A stretch of DNA of 64,000 nucleotides, taken from assembly GCA_902597545.1 (NCBI GenBank), contig CACJYD010000003.1, positions 1 through 64,000 of the forward strand, written 5' to 3'. Shown piece by piece: positions 17,054 through 26,190 of the stretch. The position numbers and the translations under genes are program-made. This DNA is from an uncultured Bacteroidota bacterium. Its GTDB lineage: Bacteria; Bacteroidota; Bacteroidia; Flavobacteriales; Flavobacteriaceae. Numbering within the stretch: position 1 is the first letter of the stretch; each line of letters begins with the position of its first letter. The notes beneath the pieces were generated by a model, which worked only from the letters and a program-made list of their open reading frames with translations, was not told the origin of the DNA and did no database searches.

Positions 17054-18192
17054 AGACTGCAAAAAGATTAGAACATATTCAGGAATATTATTTTTCAAGA
17101 AAATTAAAAGAAATTAATTCTTTGATTTCAGCTGGTAAACCAATTATTAATTTAGGTATCGGAAGTCCAGATATAATGCCTCCAAGATCTGTAGTTGAGA
17201 AACTTAAAAAATCTTTAGATTCACCTGTTGCGCATAAGTACCAAGGTTACAAAGGAATTGAGCCTTTTCGGATTGCAATCAAAGATTTTTATCAGAATAA
17301 TTACAAAGTAAAGTTGGATTCTAATAACCAAATTTTACCATTAATCGGTTCCAAAGAAGGAATTATGCACATTTCTTTAGCATTTTTAGATGAGGGAGAC
17401 GAAGTTTTAATTCCAAATCCTGGATATCCAACCTATTCTGCAGTTACTAAAATTGTTGGAGCAAAGCCTATTTATTATAGCTTAAAAGAATCAAAATCTT
17501 GGCTTCCGGATATTAATGAACTGACAAAACTTGATTTATCTAAAGTAAAGATTATGTGGATTAATTATCCAAATATGCCCACTGGTGCTGGATGTAGTTT
17601 GAACTTTTTTCAAAATTTAATTGATTTATGTATACAGAATGGTATTCTTTTAGTAAATGATAACCCATATAGTTTTATATTAAATGAAAACCCAACAAGT
17701 CTTCTTTACAATAATGAAAATTGTGAAAATTGCCTTGAGTTAAACTCACTCAGTAAATCACACAATATGGCAGGTTGGAGACTAGGAATGGTAGTTGGGT
17801 CAAAAAATAATATTCAAAGTATTTTAAAAATAAAATCTAATATGGATTCTGGAATGTTTTTTCCTGTGCAACAAGGTGCTATCGAGGCGTTAAATCAAAA
17901 TAAAAAATGGTATTCAGATTTAAATAGCATTTATAAAAAAAGAAAAGATATAGTGATTGAAATTTGTAATAAACTCAATTTAAAATATTATAAAAATGGT
18001 TTAGGCTTATTTCTATGGGCAAAGATCAATAATTCAGCAACGAAATCTAAAGATTTTACAGATGAATTATTATATAACAAAAATATTTTTATAACACCAG
18101 GATCTATTTTTGGCACTGCTGGAGAAGGTTATGTAAGAATATCACTTTGTCAAGAAGAAAAAAAATTAATTGAAGCTCTAAATAGGTTATAG
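17050..18192 (+). CDS. Pyridoxal-phosphate aminotransferase, probably aromatic
   Basis: A 380-residue class I/II aminotransferase. Visible features are the substrate-binding GIGSPDIMPP near 35, NPGYPTYSAV, NYPNMPTGAG near 178, and the PLP-lysine in SLSKSHNMAGWRLG near 235. It begins with an ATGA overlap with pheA. Its position between prephenate dehydratase and prephenate dehydrogenase suggests it transaminates phenylpyruvate and hydroxyphenylpyruvate to give Phe and Tyr. Aspartate or LL-diaminopimelate-type activity cannot be excluded from sequence alone. Confidence 0.88.
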   Translation: MKTAKRLEHIQEYYFSRKLKEINSLISAGKPIINLGIGSPDIMPPRSVVEKLKKSLDSPVAHKYQGYKGIEPFRIAIKDFYQNNYKVKLDSNNQILPLIGSKEGIMHISLAFLDEGDEVLIPNPGYPTYSAVTKIVGAKPIYYSLKESKSWLPDINELTKLDLSKVKIMWINYPNMPTGAGCSLNFFQNLIDLCIQNGILLVNDNPYSFILNENPTSLLYNNENCENCLELNSLSKSHNMAGWRLGMVVGSKNNIQSILKIKSNMDSGMFFPVQQGAIEALNQNKKWYSDLNSIYKKRKDIVIEICNKLNLKYYKNGLGLFLWAKINNSATKSKDFTDELLYNKNIFITPGSIFGTAGEGYVRISLCQEEKKLIEALNRL

Positions 18193-19056
18193 ATGAAAGT
18201 TGGAATAATTGGACTTGGTTTAATGGGTGGATCTTTTTCCATGGATATAAAAAATATCTATAAAAAATCTAAAATTTTTGGATTAGATTCCTCTGAAAGT
18301 AATTATCAAATGTCTATGAAATTAAAATTGATTGATGGTAAGTTAGATGATAATAATATTTCTGTTATGGATGTTGTATTAATTTCAGTACCTGTTGATG
18401 AAACAGTAAAAATATTACCTGACGTATTAAATAAAATTGGAAATAAAACCCTTGTAATTGATGTTGGTTCCACAAAAAATCAAATTTGTAAGTCAGTTTC
18501 AGATCACAAAAATAGAAAACAGTTTTTAGCAACACATCCTATTGCAGGTACCGAAAATAGTGGTCCAAATGCATCAGTTTCAGGTCTCTATTTTGGGGTA
18601 ACTAATATTCTTTGTGAAATTGAAAAAACGGAAAAATATTTTCTTGAAAAGGCAATGAAAATTTTTAGTGATTTTCGAATGAAAATCATATATATGGATT
18701 CTAAATCTCATGATGAACATATTTCATACGTTTCACATTTATCTCATGTAACATCATTCATGTTGGCTAAGACGGTAATTGAAAAAGAAAAAAATGAAAA
18801 GAATATTTTTGATATGGCTGGTAGTGGTTTTGAATCAACGGTGAGACTTGCAAAAAGTTCACCTAACATGTGGGCACCGATTTTTTTACAAAATAAAACT
18901 AATTTAGTTAAAGCTCTTGATAACTATATTAAAAACATAAACGATTTAAAATCAAAAATTGAAAATGATAATAAAAATTCAATTTTAATCGATTTAAATA
19001 ATATCAATAGGATCAAGAAAATTTTAGGAGGAATTAAAAATAATAATGAAAAATAA
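18193..19056 (+). CDS. tyrA: Prephenate dehydrogenase
   Basis: Oxidatively decarboxylates prephenate to 4-hydroxyphenylpyruvate for tyrosine synthesis. It is 287 residues with an N-terminal Rossmann motif GLGLMGGS (7-14). Family motifs include VDVGSTKNQI near 94, the catalytic-region ATHPIAGTENSGP near 113, and the helical DEHISYVSHLSHV near 175. No C-terminal ACT domain is present. The ATG directly follows the stop codon of the aminotransferase gene. Confidence 0.94.
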   Translation: MKVGIIGLGLMGGSFSMDIKNIYKKSKIFGLDSSESNYQMSMKLKLIDGKLDDNNISVMDVVLISVPVDETVKILPDVLNKIGNKTLVIDVGSTKNQICKSVSDHKNRKQFLATHPIAGTENSGPNASVSGLYFGVTNILCEIEKTEKYFLEKAMKIFSDFRMKIIYMDSKSHDEHISYVSHLSHVTSFMLAKTVIEKEKNEKNIFDMAGSGFESTVRLAKSSPNMWAPIFLQNKTNLVKALDNYIKNINDLKSKIENDNKNSILIDLNNINRIKKILGGIKNNNEK

Positions 19057-20128
19057 TAAGAAACTTAGAACATGGTTAGATGATTTTAATTTGAGTCATC
19101 CTTTAGTTATTGCAGGGCCTTGTAGCGCTGAAACAGAAGAACAAGTATTAATGATAGCTCATGAACTTAAAGATACGGATGTATCAATTTTTAGGGCTGG
19201 GATTTGGAAGCCAAGAACAAGACCTGGAATGTTTGAGGGTGTTGGTGCAATTGGTTTGAAATGGCTAAAAAAAGTTAAAGAAGAAACTGGCCTCATGATA
19301 ACAACAGAAGTTGCAAATGCAAATCATGTTAAATTGGCAATAGAAAATGATGTTGATGTTCTTTGGATTGGAGCTAGATCTACGGTAAGCCCATTTATTG
19401 TTCAAGAAATTGCGGATGCACTTGAGGGAACTGATAAAATAGTTCTTTTAAAAAATCCTGTAAACCCTGATTTATCTTTATGGTACGGAGGAATAGAAAG
19501 ATTATACTCATCAAACATTAAAAAACTTGGAGTTATTCATCGAGGTTTTTCGAGTTATAGCAAATCAAAATATAGAAATAATCCTGAATGGCAAATACCA
19601 ATTGAGTTACAAAATAAATTTCCAGATCTCCCTCTAATTTGCGACCCCTCACATATATGTGGAAGAAGAGATTTAATACATGATGTATCTCAAAAAGCGT
19701 TAGACTTAAATTTTGATGGTTTAATGATAGAATCTCACATTGATCCCGATAATGCTTGGAGTGATTCAGCTCAGCAAATAACACCAAAAAAATTAATTCA
19801 GCTTATGAAGGAATTAAAAATTAGAAAATTGAGTGTTAATCAGGAAGATTATATAAAAAACTTAGAAAAATTAAGAACAAAAATAGATTCGGCTGATAAT
19901 GACATCCTAGATATTCTTGGAAAAAGAATGAAAATTTCTGATGATATTGGAAAATTAAAGAAAAAAGAAAATGTAGCAATTTTACAATCCAAGAGATGGA
20001 ATGAAATTTTAGGAAAAATGATATTAGAGGGTAAAGAAAGAGGTTTAAGTGAAGAATTCGTTTTAAAAATTTTTAAAGCCATTCATCAAGAGTCTATTAA
20101 TCATCAGGAAAAAATAATTAAAGATTAA
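19046..20128 (+). CDS. Bifunctional DAHP synthase / chorismate mutase
   Basis: A 360-residue fusion. Residues 1-255 are a type I-beta (KDO8P-synthase-like) DAHP synthase, with AGPCSAETEEQ near 20, FRAGIWKPRTRPGMF near 50, DVLWIGARS near 107, and the DPSH and LMIESH motifs. DAHP synthase starts the shikimate pathway. Residues 265-345 are an AroQ-type chorismate mutase (LRTKIDSADNDILDILGKRM), which makes prephenate for PheA and TyrA. Joining the first enzyme of the pathway to the branch-point enzyme is common in Bacteroidota and Bacillus-type systems; the mutase domain often carries the prephenate feedback site. It overlaps tyrA by 11 bases. Confidence 0.95.
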   Translation: MKNNKKLRTWLDDFNLSHPLVIAGPCSAETEEQVLMIAHELKDTDVSIFRAGIWKPRTRPGMFEGVGAIGLKWLKKVKEETGLMITTEVANANHVKLAIENDVDVLWIGARSTVSPFIVQEIADALEGTDKIVLLKNPVNPDLSLWYGGIERLYSSNIKKLGVIHRGFSSYSKSKYRNNPEWQIPIELQNKFPDLPLICDPSHICGRRDLIHDVSQKALDLNFDGLMIESHIDPDNAWSDSAQQITPKKLIQLMKELKIRKLSVNQEDYIKNLEKLRTKIDSADNDILDILGKRMKISDDIGKLKKKENVAILQSKRWNEILGKMILEGKERGLSEEFVLKIFKAIHQESINHQEKIIKD

Positions 20129-21036
20129 TGATTGGAACTATCTATAAATCCACTGGAAGTTGGTATAAAGTTAAACTTGAAAATGGAAAATTTATAGACT
20201 GCAGACTTTTAGGAAAATTCAGAGAAAAAAATATAAAATCTACAAATCCTGTCTGTGTAGGAGATGTTGTCAAGTTAAATAATAATAAAAACACACCTCA
20301 AATAGAATTTATTTTAGAAAGAAAAAATTACTTGATTAGAAAATCAGTAAAACTTTCTAAGCAATTTCACATAATTGCATCTAATATTGATATATGTTTC
20401 TTAATAATTACTGTTAAAAACCCAGAGACATCTACAATGTTTATAGATAGATTCTTAGCATCAACTTTCTCATATAATATTGATACAGTTTTACTTTTCA
20501 ATAAGGTTGACGATATAAGTGATAAAGAAGAGAATACTTTAAAAACTTTTTTAGCTACATATAAATCTGCTGGTTATGATTGTCTAAAAATCTCTGGAAA
20601 AAAAGGAATTAATATAGATAAATTGAAACTTATCATGAAAGGTAAGTCATGTGTTTTTTCAGGCCACAGTGGTGTTGGAAAATCTACATTAATCAACAGA
20701 CTTGATTCAAAATTTAATATTAAAACATTACCAATTTCAAAATCCAATCTATCGGGTCAGCATACTACAACATTTTCAGAAATGCATGATCTCGAATTTG
20801 GATCAAGAATAATTGATACACCCGGCATAAAAGGATTTGGTTTATTTGATGTATCTAACTTTGAACTTAAAGATTTTTTCAAAGAGTTCATTAGTGTTGA
20901 ACAATGTAAGTTTAATAATTGTTTGCATCACAATGAACCAGGGTGTAATGTAAAGAACTTGGTTGAAAATGGTTCAATATCAAGATCTAGATATGATAAT
21001 TACATACAACTTTTAGAAGAAATACAAAATAGTTAA
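20128..21036 (+). CDS. rsgA: Small ribosomal subunit biogenesis GTPase RsgA
   Basis: A circularly permuted GTPase that helps late maturation of the 30S subunit. Of 302 residues, the N-terminal OB fold is followed by G4 (LLFNKVDD), then G1 (GHSGVGKSTLIN near 178), the switch-I LSGQHTTTF, and G3 (DTPGIKGF). A C-terminal zinc motif (Cys in EQCKFNNCLHHNEPGC) is intact. Start and stop share bases in TAATG, so translation is coupled to the DAHP synthase gene. A housekeeping ribosome factor within an aromatic amino acid operon is notable. Confidence 0.96.
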   Translation: MIGTIYKSTGSWYKVKLENGKFIDCRLLGKFREKNIKSTNPVCVGDVVKLNNNKNTPQIEFILERKNYLIRKSVKLSKQFHIIASNIDICFLIITVKNPETSTMFIDRFLASTFSYNIDTVLLFNKVDDISDKEENTLKTFLATYKSAGYDCLKISGKKGINIDKLKLIMKGKSCVFSGHSGVGKSTLINRLDSKFNIKTLPISKSNLSGQHTTTFSEMHDLEFGSRIIDTPGIKGFGLFDVSNFELKDFFKEFISVEQCKFNNCLHHNEPGCNVKNLVENGSISRSRYDNYIQLLEEIQNS

Positions 21037-21046
21037 ATATCATTTA

Positions 21047-21496
21047 ATGAAAGCAGTTATACAAAGAGTAACATATTCAAACTTAAGTATTGAAAATAAA
21101 ACTTACAGTCAGATTAAAAGAGGGCTTGTAGTTTTACTTGGAATAACTCATTATGATGATGATAATGATATTCAGTGGTTAGCAAAAAAAATTGTAAATC
21201 TTAGAATATTTAATGATGATAAAAAAATAATGAATAAGTCTTTGATTGATGTTTCAGGGGAATTGATGATAGTTAGTCAATTTACATTACATGCCCAAAC
21301 AAAAAAAGGCAACAGACCTTCTTATATCGATGCTGCAAATGGTGATATCGCAGAAAAAATTTATAAGTCTTTCATTTTAGAAATTGAAAATAAATATAAT
21401 CTAAAGCCAAAAACTGGTAAATTTGGTGCGGATATGAAAGTAGAGTTGGAGAATGATGGGCCGGTAACCATCATTATTGATACAAAAAATAAATAA
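21047..21496 (+). CDS. dtd: D-aminoacyl-tRNA deacylase
   Basis: Removes D-amino acids (and glycine on tRNA-Ala) from mischarged tRNAs. The 149-residue protein has the family motifs MKAVIQRVTYSNL at the N-terminus, the catalytic-site SQFTLHAQTKKGNRPSY near 79, and the Gly-cis-Pro motif NDGPVTIII near the C-terminus. Ten bases separate it from rsgA, so it is probably in the same transcript. Confidence 0.96.
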   Translation: MKAVIQRVTYSNLSIENKTYSQIKRGLVVLLGITHYDDDNDIQWLAKKIVNLRIFNDDKKIMNKSLIDVSGELMIVSQFTLHAQTKKGNRPSYIDAANGDIAEKIYKSFILEIENKYNLKPKTGKFGADMKVELENDGPVTIIIDTKNK

Positions 21497-21500
21497 TTAT

Positions 21501-21827
21501 ATGGATTTAAATACTTTACAGAAAAAAGTTGATAATTGGATAAAAGAATATGGCGTTAGATATTTCGACGAATTAACAAATATGGCTCAATTAACCGAAG
21601 AGGTAGGGGAGGTTGCCAGAATAATTTCAAGGACTTATGGTGAGCAGTCAATTAAAGAAAATGAAGAACTAAACGATTTGGGTGAAGAGTTAGCAGATGT
21701 ATTATTTGTTCTTTTATGTTTAGCTAACCAAACTGGAATAGATCTAGAAAAGTCTTTTGAAAAAAAATTAAAGAAAAAATCCCAAAGAGATAAAACTAGA
21801 CATTTATCTAACAAAAAATTAAAATGA
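21501..21827 (+). CDS. MazG-like nucleotide pyrophosphohydrolase
   Basis: With the ATG at 21501 the protein has 108 residues; a longer frame to 21477 would overlap dtd and lacks a standard start codon. It is a compact all-alpha MazG-type domain with the metal-binding pattern EEVGEVARII (about 29-38) and GEELADVLFVLL (about 62-73), then a Lys-rich tail. Such enzymes hydrolyse NTPs or dNTPs to monophosphates, cleaning the nucleotide pool. The actual substrate is unknown. It overlaps aroA by 4 bases (ATGA). Confidence 0.88.
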   Translation: MDLNTLQKKVDNWIKEYGVRYFDELTNMAQLTEEVGEVARIISRTYGEQSIKENEELNDLGEELADVLFVLLCLANQTGIDLEKSFEKKLKKKSQRDKTRHLSNKKLK

Positions 21828-23059
21828 AAAAGGTCAGCATTGATGGTTCAAATCTAAAGTCATACTATGAATTGGACATCTCTGGATCAAAGAGTGAATC
21901 AAATAGAATTTTGATTCTTAAATCAATATTCAACAATATAAAAATTAATAATTTATCATCATCAGATGATACATCTGTCTTAAATCACAGCTTACAAAAT
22001 TTGAATGAAAATATAGATGTTGGTCATGCAGGTACATCTATGAGGTTTTTAACTGCATACCTAGCAACTTTGGAAAATAAAAAATTTATTATTTCAGGCT
22101 CAGAGAGAATGCATCAACGTCCAATAGGGCTGTTGGTTGATGCCCTAAATTCTCTTGGTTTTAAAGTAAATTATTTGAATAAAAGAGGATTTCCACCACT
22201 AGAAATTATTGGTTCAAAAAATTTGCATCATGAAGTTGTTTTAAAATCTCATATTAGTAGTCAGTTTGTAAGTGCCTTAACATTAATTGCGCCCTCTTTA
22301 GATAATGGTTTAAGAATTATTCTACAGGATGATATAACATCAAAGCCATACATTGATATGACCATTTCAATATTAAATAAAATTGGTGTTGATGCAACAT
22401 TTGAAAAAAATTTAATTAATGTCAAACCATTAAAAAAAATTAATGATATAATATATGACGTTGAATCAGATTGGTCATCTGTATCGTACTTTTTTTCAAT
22501 GGTGGCATTGGCTAAAAATTTAAAGTTGTCAATCTCAAATTTTAGAAAGGAAAGTTTTCAAGGTGATGTAAATGTTTGTAAATACTATGAAACTTATGGT
22601 ATCAAAACTGTATTTGAAGGAAATAGACTAATTATTATTAAGGATGAAACTAAAAATCTTCCAAAAAAAATTGAGATTGATTTAAATGATAATCCAGATT
22701 TAGCACAGACAATTATTGTAACATCTTTTGGTCTCAATATCCCTACTAAATTAACAGGCTTATCTACATTAAAAGTTAAGGAAACTAACAGACTAGAAGC
22801 TCTTTACAATGAATTAACTAAACTGGGTGCTAAATGTAAAATAACTAATGATTCAATTGAAATTTTTAAATTAAAAAAACTAAATATTAAGCATTGTACT
22901 ATTGAGACATACAATGATCATAGAATGGCTCTTGCATTTGCACCATTGTCCATTTTAAAATCATTGGAGATTATTGAACCTAGCGTAGTTTCAAAGTCAT
23001 TTCCAGAATTTTGGAAAAAACTAAAAGATGTGGGGTTTTCAGTTGATTTTTGTAATTAA
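21824..23059 (+). CDS. aroA: 3-phosphoshikimate 1-carboxyvinyltransferase (EPSP synthase)
   Basis: The sixth step of the shikimate pathway, joining shikimate-3-phosphate and PEP. The 411-residue protein has the N-terminal substrate Lys/Ser in SGSKSESNRI, the PEP site GTSMRFLTAYLA near 68, SSQFVSALTL near 145, KETNRLEAL near 318 and DHRMALAFA near 364. This is near the usual 410-430 residues. It is the last gene of the run that begins at pheA, giving the operon the entry, middle and terminal aromatic steps. A promoter for queA follows after its stop. Confidence 0.94.
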   Translation: MKKVSIDGSNLKSYYELDISGSKSESNRILILKSIFNNIKINNLSSSDDTSVLNHSLQNLNENIDVGHAGTSMRFLTAYLATLENKKFIISGSERMHQRPIGLLVDALNSLGFKVNYLNKRGFPPLEIIGSKNLHHEVVLKSHISSQFVSALTLIAPSLDNGLRIILQDDITSKPYIDMTISILNKIGVDATFEKNLINVKPLKKINDIIYDVESDWSSVSYFFSMVALAKNLKLSISNFRKESFQGDVNVCKYYETYGIKTVFEGNRLIIIKDETKNLPKKIEIDLNDNPDLAQTIIVTSFGLNIPTKLTGLSTLKVKETNRLEALYNELTKLGAKCKITNDSIEIFKLKKLNIKHCTIETYNDHRMALAFAPLSILKSLEIIEPSVVSKSFPEFWKKLKDVGFSVDFCN

Positions 23060-23071
23060 TTGGATTTTTAC

Positions 23072-23103
23072 TTGACAACCCATATTTCACAAATGTATAT
23101 TTG
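23072..23103 (+). promoter_or_regulatory. Candidate queA promoter
   Basis: TTG at 23072-23074 and TATATTTG at 23096-23103, separated by 21 bases, match the Bacteroidota -33/-7 pattern. The -7 element ends 13 bases before the queA ATG at 23117. Confidence 0.55.
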
Positions 23104-23116
23104 CATTTTTTAAATT

Positions 23117-24166
23117 ATGAAATTATCAAATTTTACTTACGATTTACCTAAAGAATTACTTGCTGAATATCCCTCTGATCAGAGAGATGAGTCTAGATTA
23201 ATGGTATTACACAGAGACTCAAATAAAATTGAACACAAATTATTTAAAGATGTCATCGATTATTTTAATGATGGTGATTCATTTATTCTAAATAATACTA
23301 AAGTCTTTCCAGCCAGATTGATGGGTAACAAAGAAAAAACTGGTGCCAAAATTGAGGTTTTCTTACTAAGAGAATTAAATAGAGATCAAAGACTTTGGGA
23401 TGTATTAGTTGACCCTGCAAGAAAAATAAGAATAGGTAATAAGTTATATTTTGGTGAAGATGATAGTCTAGTTGCTGAGGTTATTGATAATACAACATCA
23501 AGAGGTAGAACACTAAGATTTTTATATGATGGTTCTTATGACGAATTCAGAGAAAAATTAATAGAGCTTGGTCAAACTCCGTTGCCAAAATACATAAAAA
23601 GATCTGAGGAAGATTTTGATAAAGAAAGATATCAAACTATTTATGCAAAAAATGAAGGAGCTGTAGCAGCACCAACTGCTGGACTACACTTTTCCAAACA
23701 TTTACTAAAAAAACTACAAATAAAGGGTGTCAACTTAGGAGAAATCACGTTACATGTTGGTTTAGGTACTTTTAGTCCAGTTGAAGTGGAAGATCTATCC
23801 AAACACAAAATGGATTCTGAAGAATTAATAATTGATGGCGAAGTAGTAAATTTAGTTAACAATACTAAAAAGAATAAGAATAAAGTGTGTGCAGTAGGCA
23901 CTACAGTTATGAGAGGTTTAGAAACTTCTGTGTCGTCAATGGGAACTCTAAATCCGTACAGAGGATGGACTCACAAGTTTATTTTCCCACCTTATAAATT
24001 CAGTATTGCAGATTCATTAATAACTAATTTCCATATGCCAAAATCTACATTGTTGATGATGGTATCAGCTTTTTGTGGCCATGATTTCATGATGGAAGCC
24101 TATGAGGTTGCTATTAAGGAGAAATATAGATTTTACTCTTATGGAGATGCAATGCTAATTCTATAA
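23117..24166 (+). CDS. queA: S-adenosylmethionine:tRNA ribosyltransferase-isomerase
   Basis: Transfers the ribosyl part of SAM to 7-aminomethyl-7-deazaguanine in tRNA, giving epoxyqueuosine. The 349-residue length is standard. Motifs include DFxYDLP-like [19 protein letters not shown] at the start, [31 protein letters not shown] near 180, [11 protein letters not shown] near 212 and FIFPPYKF near 290. It begins a new transcription unit after aroA and is followed by rlmN after 1 base. Confidence 0.97.
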   Translation: MKLSNFTYDLPKELLAEYPSDQRDESRLMVLHRDSNKIEHKLFKDVIDYFNDGDSFILNNTKVFPARLMGNKEKTGAKIEVFLLRELNRDQRLWDVLVDPARKIRIGNKLYFGEDDSLVAEVIDNTTSRGRTLRFLYDGSYDEFREKLIELGQTPLPKYIKRSEEDFDKERYQTIYAKNEGAVAAPTAGLHFSKHLLKKLQIKGVNLGEITLHVGLGTFSPVEVEDLSKHKMDSEELIIDGEVVNLVNNTKKNKNKVCAVGTTVMRGLETSVSSMGTLNPYRGWTHKFIFPPYKFSIADSLITNFHMPKSTLLMMVSAFCGHDFMMEAYEVAIKEKYRFYSYGDAMLIL

Positions 24167-24167
24167 A

Positions 24168-25202
24168 ATGTCCTTAAAAGATATAAGGCTTATTACGTCT
24201 GAAAATTTAGAGCAATTGCTCAAAAAGTATAAATTTCCAACATATAGATCAAAACAAATTCAGAACTGGGCTCGAAAAATTAATGTTCAATCATTTAATC
24301 AAATGTCAAATTTGCCAAGTGATTTAATACATTTTCTTATTGAAAATTTTAAATTAAATAAATCAAAAGTAAAGACAAGTAAAAAAAGTTCTGACGGAAC
24401 AATAAAGTTTGCAATTCAGCTTTTTGATAATCTTATTGTTGAGGCTGTATTGATACCATCAAATAAGCGTATCACTGCATGTATCTCAAGTCAGGTTGGA
24501 TGTAGTTTAGATTGTAATTTTTGCGCAACATCAAAGATTAAGAAAATGAGAAACTTGGAGTCATATGAAATTTTTGATCAAATTATGCTCTTGAACAAAG
24601 AATCAATCAATCATTTTTCAGCTCCTATAACTAATATCGTGTTTATGGGTATGGGGGAACCTTTATTGAATTATAAAAATGTAATTGAATCAATAGATCA
24701 GATTACTAGTGATTTTGGAATTGGAATTTCATATAAAAAAATAACATTATCAACGTCTGGAATTTCTAAAATGATAAGAAAGATGGCTGACGACAATGTT
24801 AAATTTAATCTAGCTATATCACTACACACAGCATTAGAAAAAACAAGAAATAATGTGATGCCATTCTCAAAATCATTCCCAATTAAAGAGCTAGTTGATA
24901 GCTTAGAATATTGGTATAAAAAAATTAAAAGAAAAATTACTTTCGAATATTTAATATGGAAAGAAATTAATGATGATTTTGAACATATCAATGCTCTAGT
25001 AAGTATATGTAAAAGAATTCCATCAAAAGTAAATATTATTGAATATAATGATACAGATAACTCTATATTTCGGAATGCAGATAATAAATGGATAAATAAC
25101 TATGTAACTACCTTAAAAGAAAATAGAATTCCTGTCTCTGTAAGAAGATCAAGAGGTAAAGATATTGATGCTGCATGCGGACAATTGGCAAATAAATATT
25201 AA
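24168..25202 (+). CDS. rlmN: Dual-specificity 23S rRNA (A2503) / tRNA (A37) C2-methyltransferase
   Basis: A radical-SAM methyltransferase. The 344-residue protein has the 4Fe-4S motif CSLDCNFC near 110 (CxxxCxxC), GMGEPLLNY near 162, and a second conserved Cys in DAACGQLA near the C-terminus, which forms the methyl-transfer intermediate. It is translated 1 base after queA, so two RNA modification genes are coupled. Confidence 0.96.
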   Translation: MSLKDIRLITSENLEQLLKKYKFPTYRSKQIQNWARKINVQSFNQMSNLPSDLIHFLIENFKLNKSKVKTSKKSSDGTIKFAIQLFDNLIVEAVLIPSNKRITACISSQVGCSLDCNFCATSKIKKMRNLESYEIFDQIMLLNKESINHFSAPITNIVFMGMGEPLLNYKNVIESIDQITSDFGIGISYKKITLSTSGISKMIRKMADDNVKFNLAISLHTALEKTRNNVMPFSKSFPIKELVDSLEYWYKKIKRKITFEYLIWKEINDDFEHINALVSICKRIPSKVNIIEYNDTDNSIFRNADNKWINNYVTTLKENRIPVSVRRSRGKDIDAACGQLANKY

Positions 25203-25211
25203 TTTAAGTAA

Positions 25212-26189
25212 GTGAGTAAAGTATACGAAATAAGAGAGCCAATTTCAGACGAAATGGAAATTTTCGAGAATAAATTTTCGAAATTGATGTTGTCAGATGT
25301 ACCATTGCTTAATAGAATTACCCACTACATTATCAAAAGAAAGGGAAAGCAAATGAGACCAATGTTGATCTTTTTATGTTCCAAGTTATTGAGCTCCGGA
25401 AAGGTTAATGAAAAGGTTTACAGGGGTGCATCTGTGATTGAATTGATACATACAGCTACACTTATACACGATGATGTAGTTGATGAGAGTAATAAAAGAA
25501 GAGGATTTTTTTCAATCAATGCAATATGGAAAAATAAAATTGCTGTTTTGGTTGGAGATTTTTTACTATCTAAAGGCATGTTATTATGTATAGATAATAA
25601 AGACTATGATATTCTAGATGTTATTTCTGAATCTGTCAAACAGATGAGTGAAGGCGAATTGTTACAAATTGAAAAAGCTAAAAAATTAGATATTGATGAA
25701 GAAACGTACTTTGAAATTATAAAAAAGAAAACAGCATCTCTAATAAGTTCATGTTGTAAAATTGCTGCTGTTTCTGTAAATAGCTCATCATCTGAAATCA
25801 AAAGAATTACAAAAATTGGAATGCATATTGGAATTGCTTTTCAAATTAAAGATGACTTATTTGACTATGGAAAAAAAACAATAGGTAAACCCAGAGGAAT
25901 TGATATTAAACAAAAGAAAATTACTCTCCCATTAATATACACTTTAAATAATATTAATAAGTCAGAAAAAAGATGGCTAATTAAATCACTAAAAAAGAAT
26001 AAAAAAAGTAGAGCTTTAATCGATCAAATTATTAGTTTAGTTAAAGAAAGAGGCGGTCTTGATTATGCTATTCAGATTATGAATAAGTATCACAAGCTTT
26101 CCCTTGATGATTTAGAGACTTTTAAAAATAGTCCTTATAAAGACTCATTAAAAAAGATGGTTAATTACGTAATAGAGAGAAATTATTAG
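25212..26189 (+). CDS. Polyprenyl diphosphate synthase
   Basis: A trans-isoprenyl chain elongation enzyme that makes the quinone side chain. The frame begins at GTG (25212). Of 325 residues, the first aspartate-rich motif is in LIHDDVVDES near 80, with the following RRG. The second is in QIKDDLFDYG near 213, and GKQMRP near the N-terminus binds isopentenyl diphosphate. The chain length cannot be predicted with certainty; menaquinone synthesis is the likely use in this group. It lies 9 bases after rlmN. Confidence 0.9.
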   Translation: MSKVYEIREPISDEMEIFENKFSKLMLSDVPLLNRITHYIIKRKGKQMRPMLIFLCSKLLSSGKVNEKVYRGASVIELIHTATLIHDDVVDESNKRRGFFSINAIWKNKIAVLVGDFLLSKGMLLCIDNKDYDILDVISESVKQMSEGELLQIEKAKKLDIDEETYFEIIKKKTASLISSCCKIAAVSVNSSSSEIKRITKIGMHIGIAFQIKDDLFDYGKKTIGKPRGIDIKQKKITLPLIYTLNNINKSEKRWLIKSLKKNKKSRALIDQIISLVKERGGLDYAIQIMNKYHKLSLDDLETFKNSPYKDSLKKMVNYVIERNY

Positions 26190-26190
26190 T

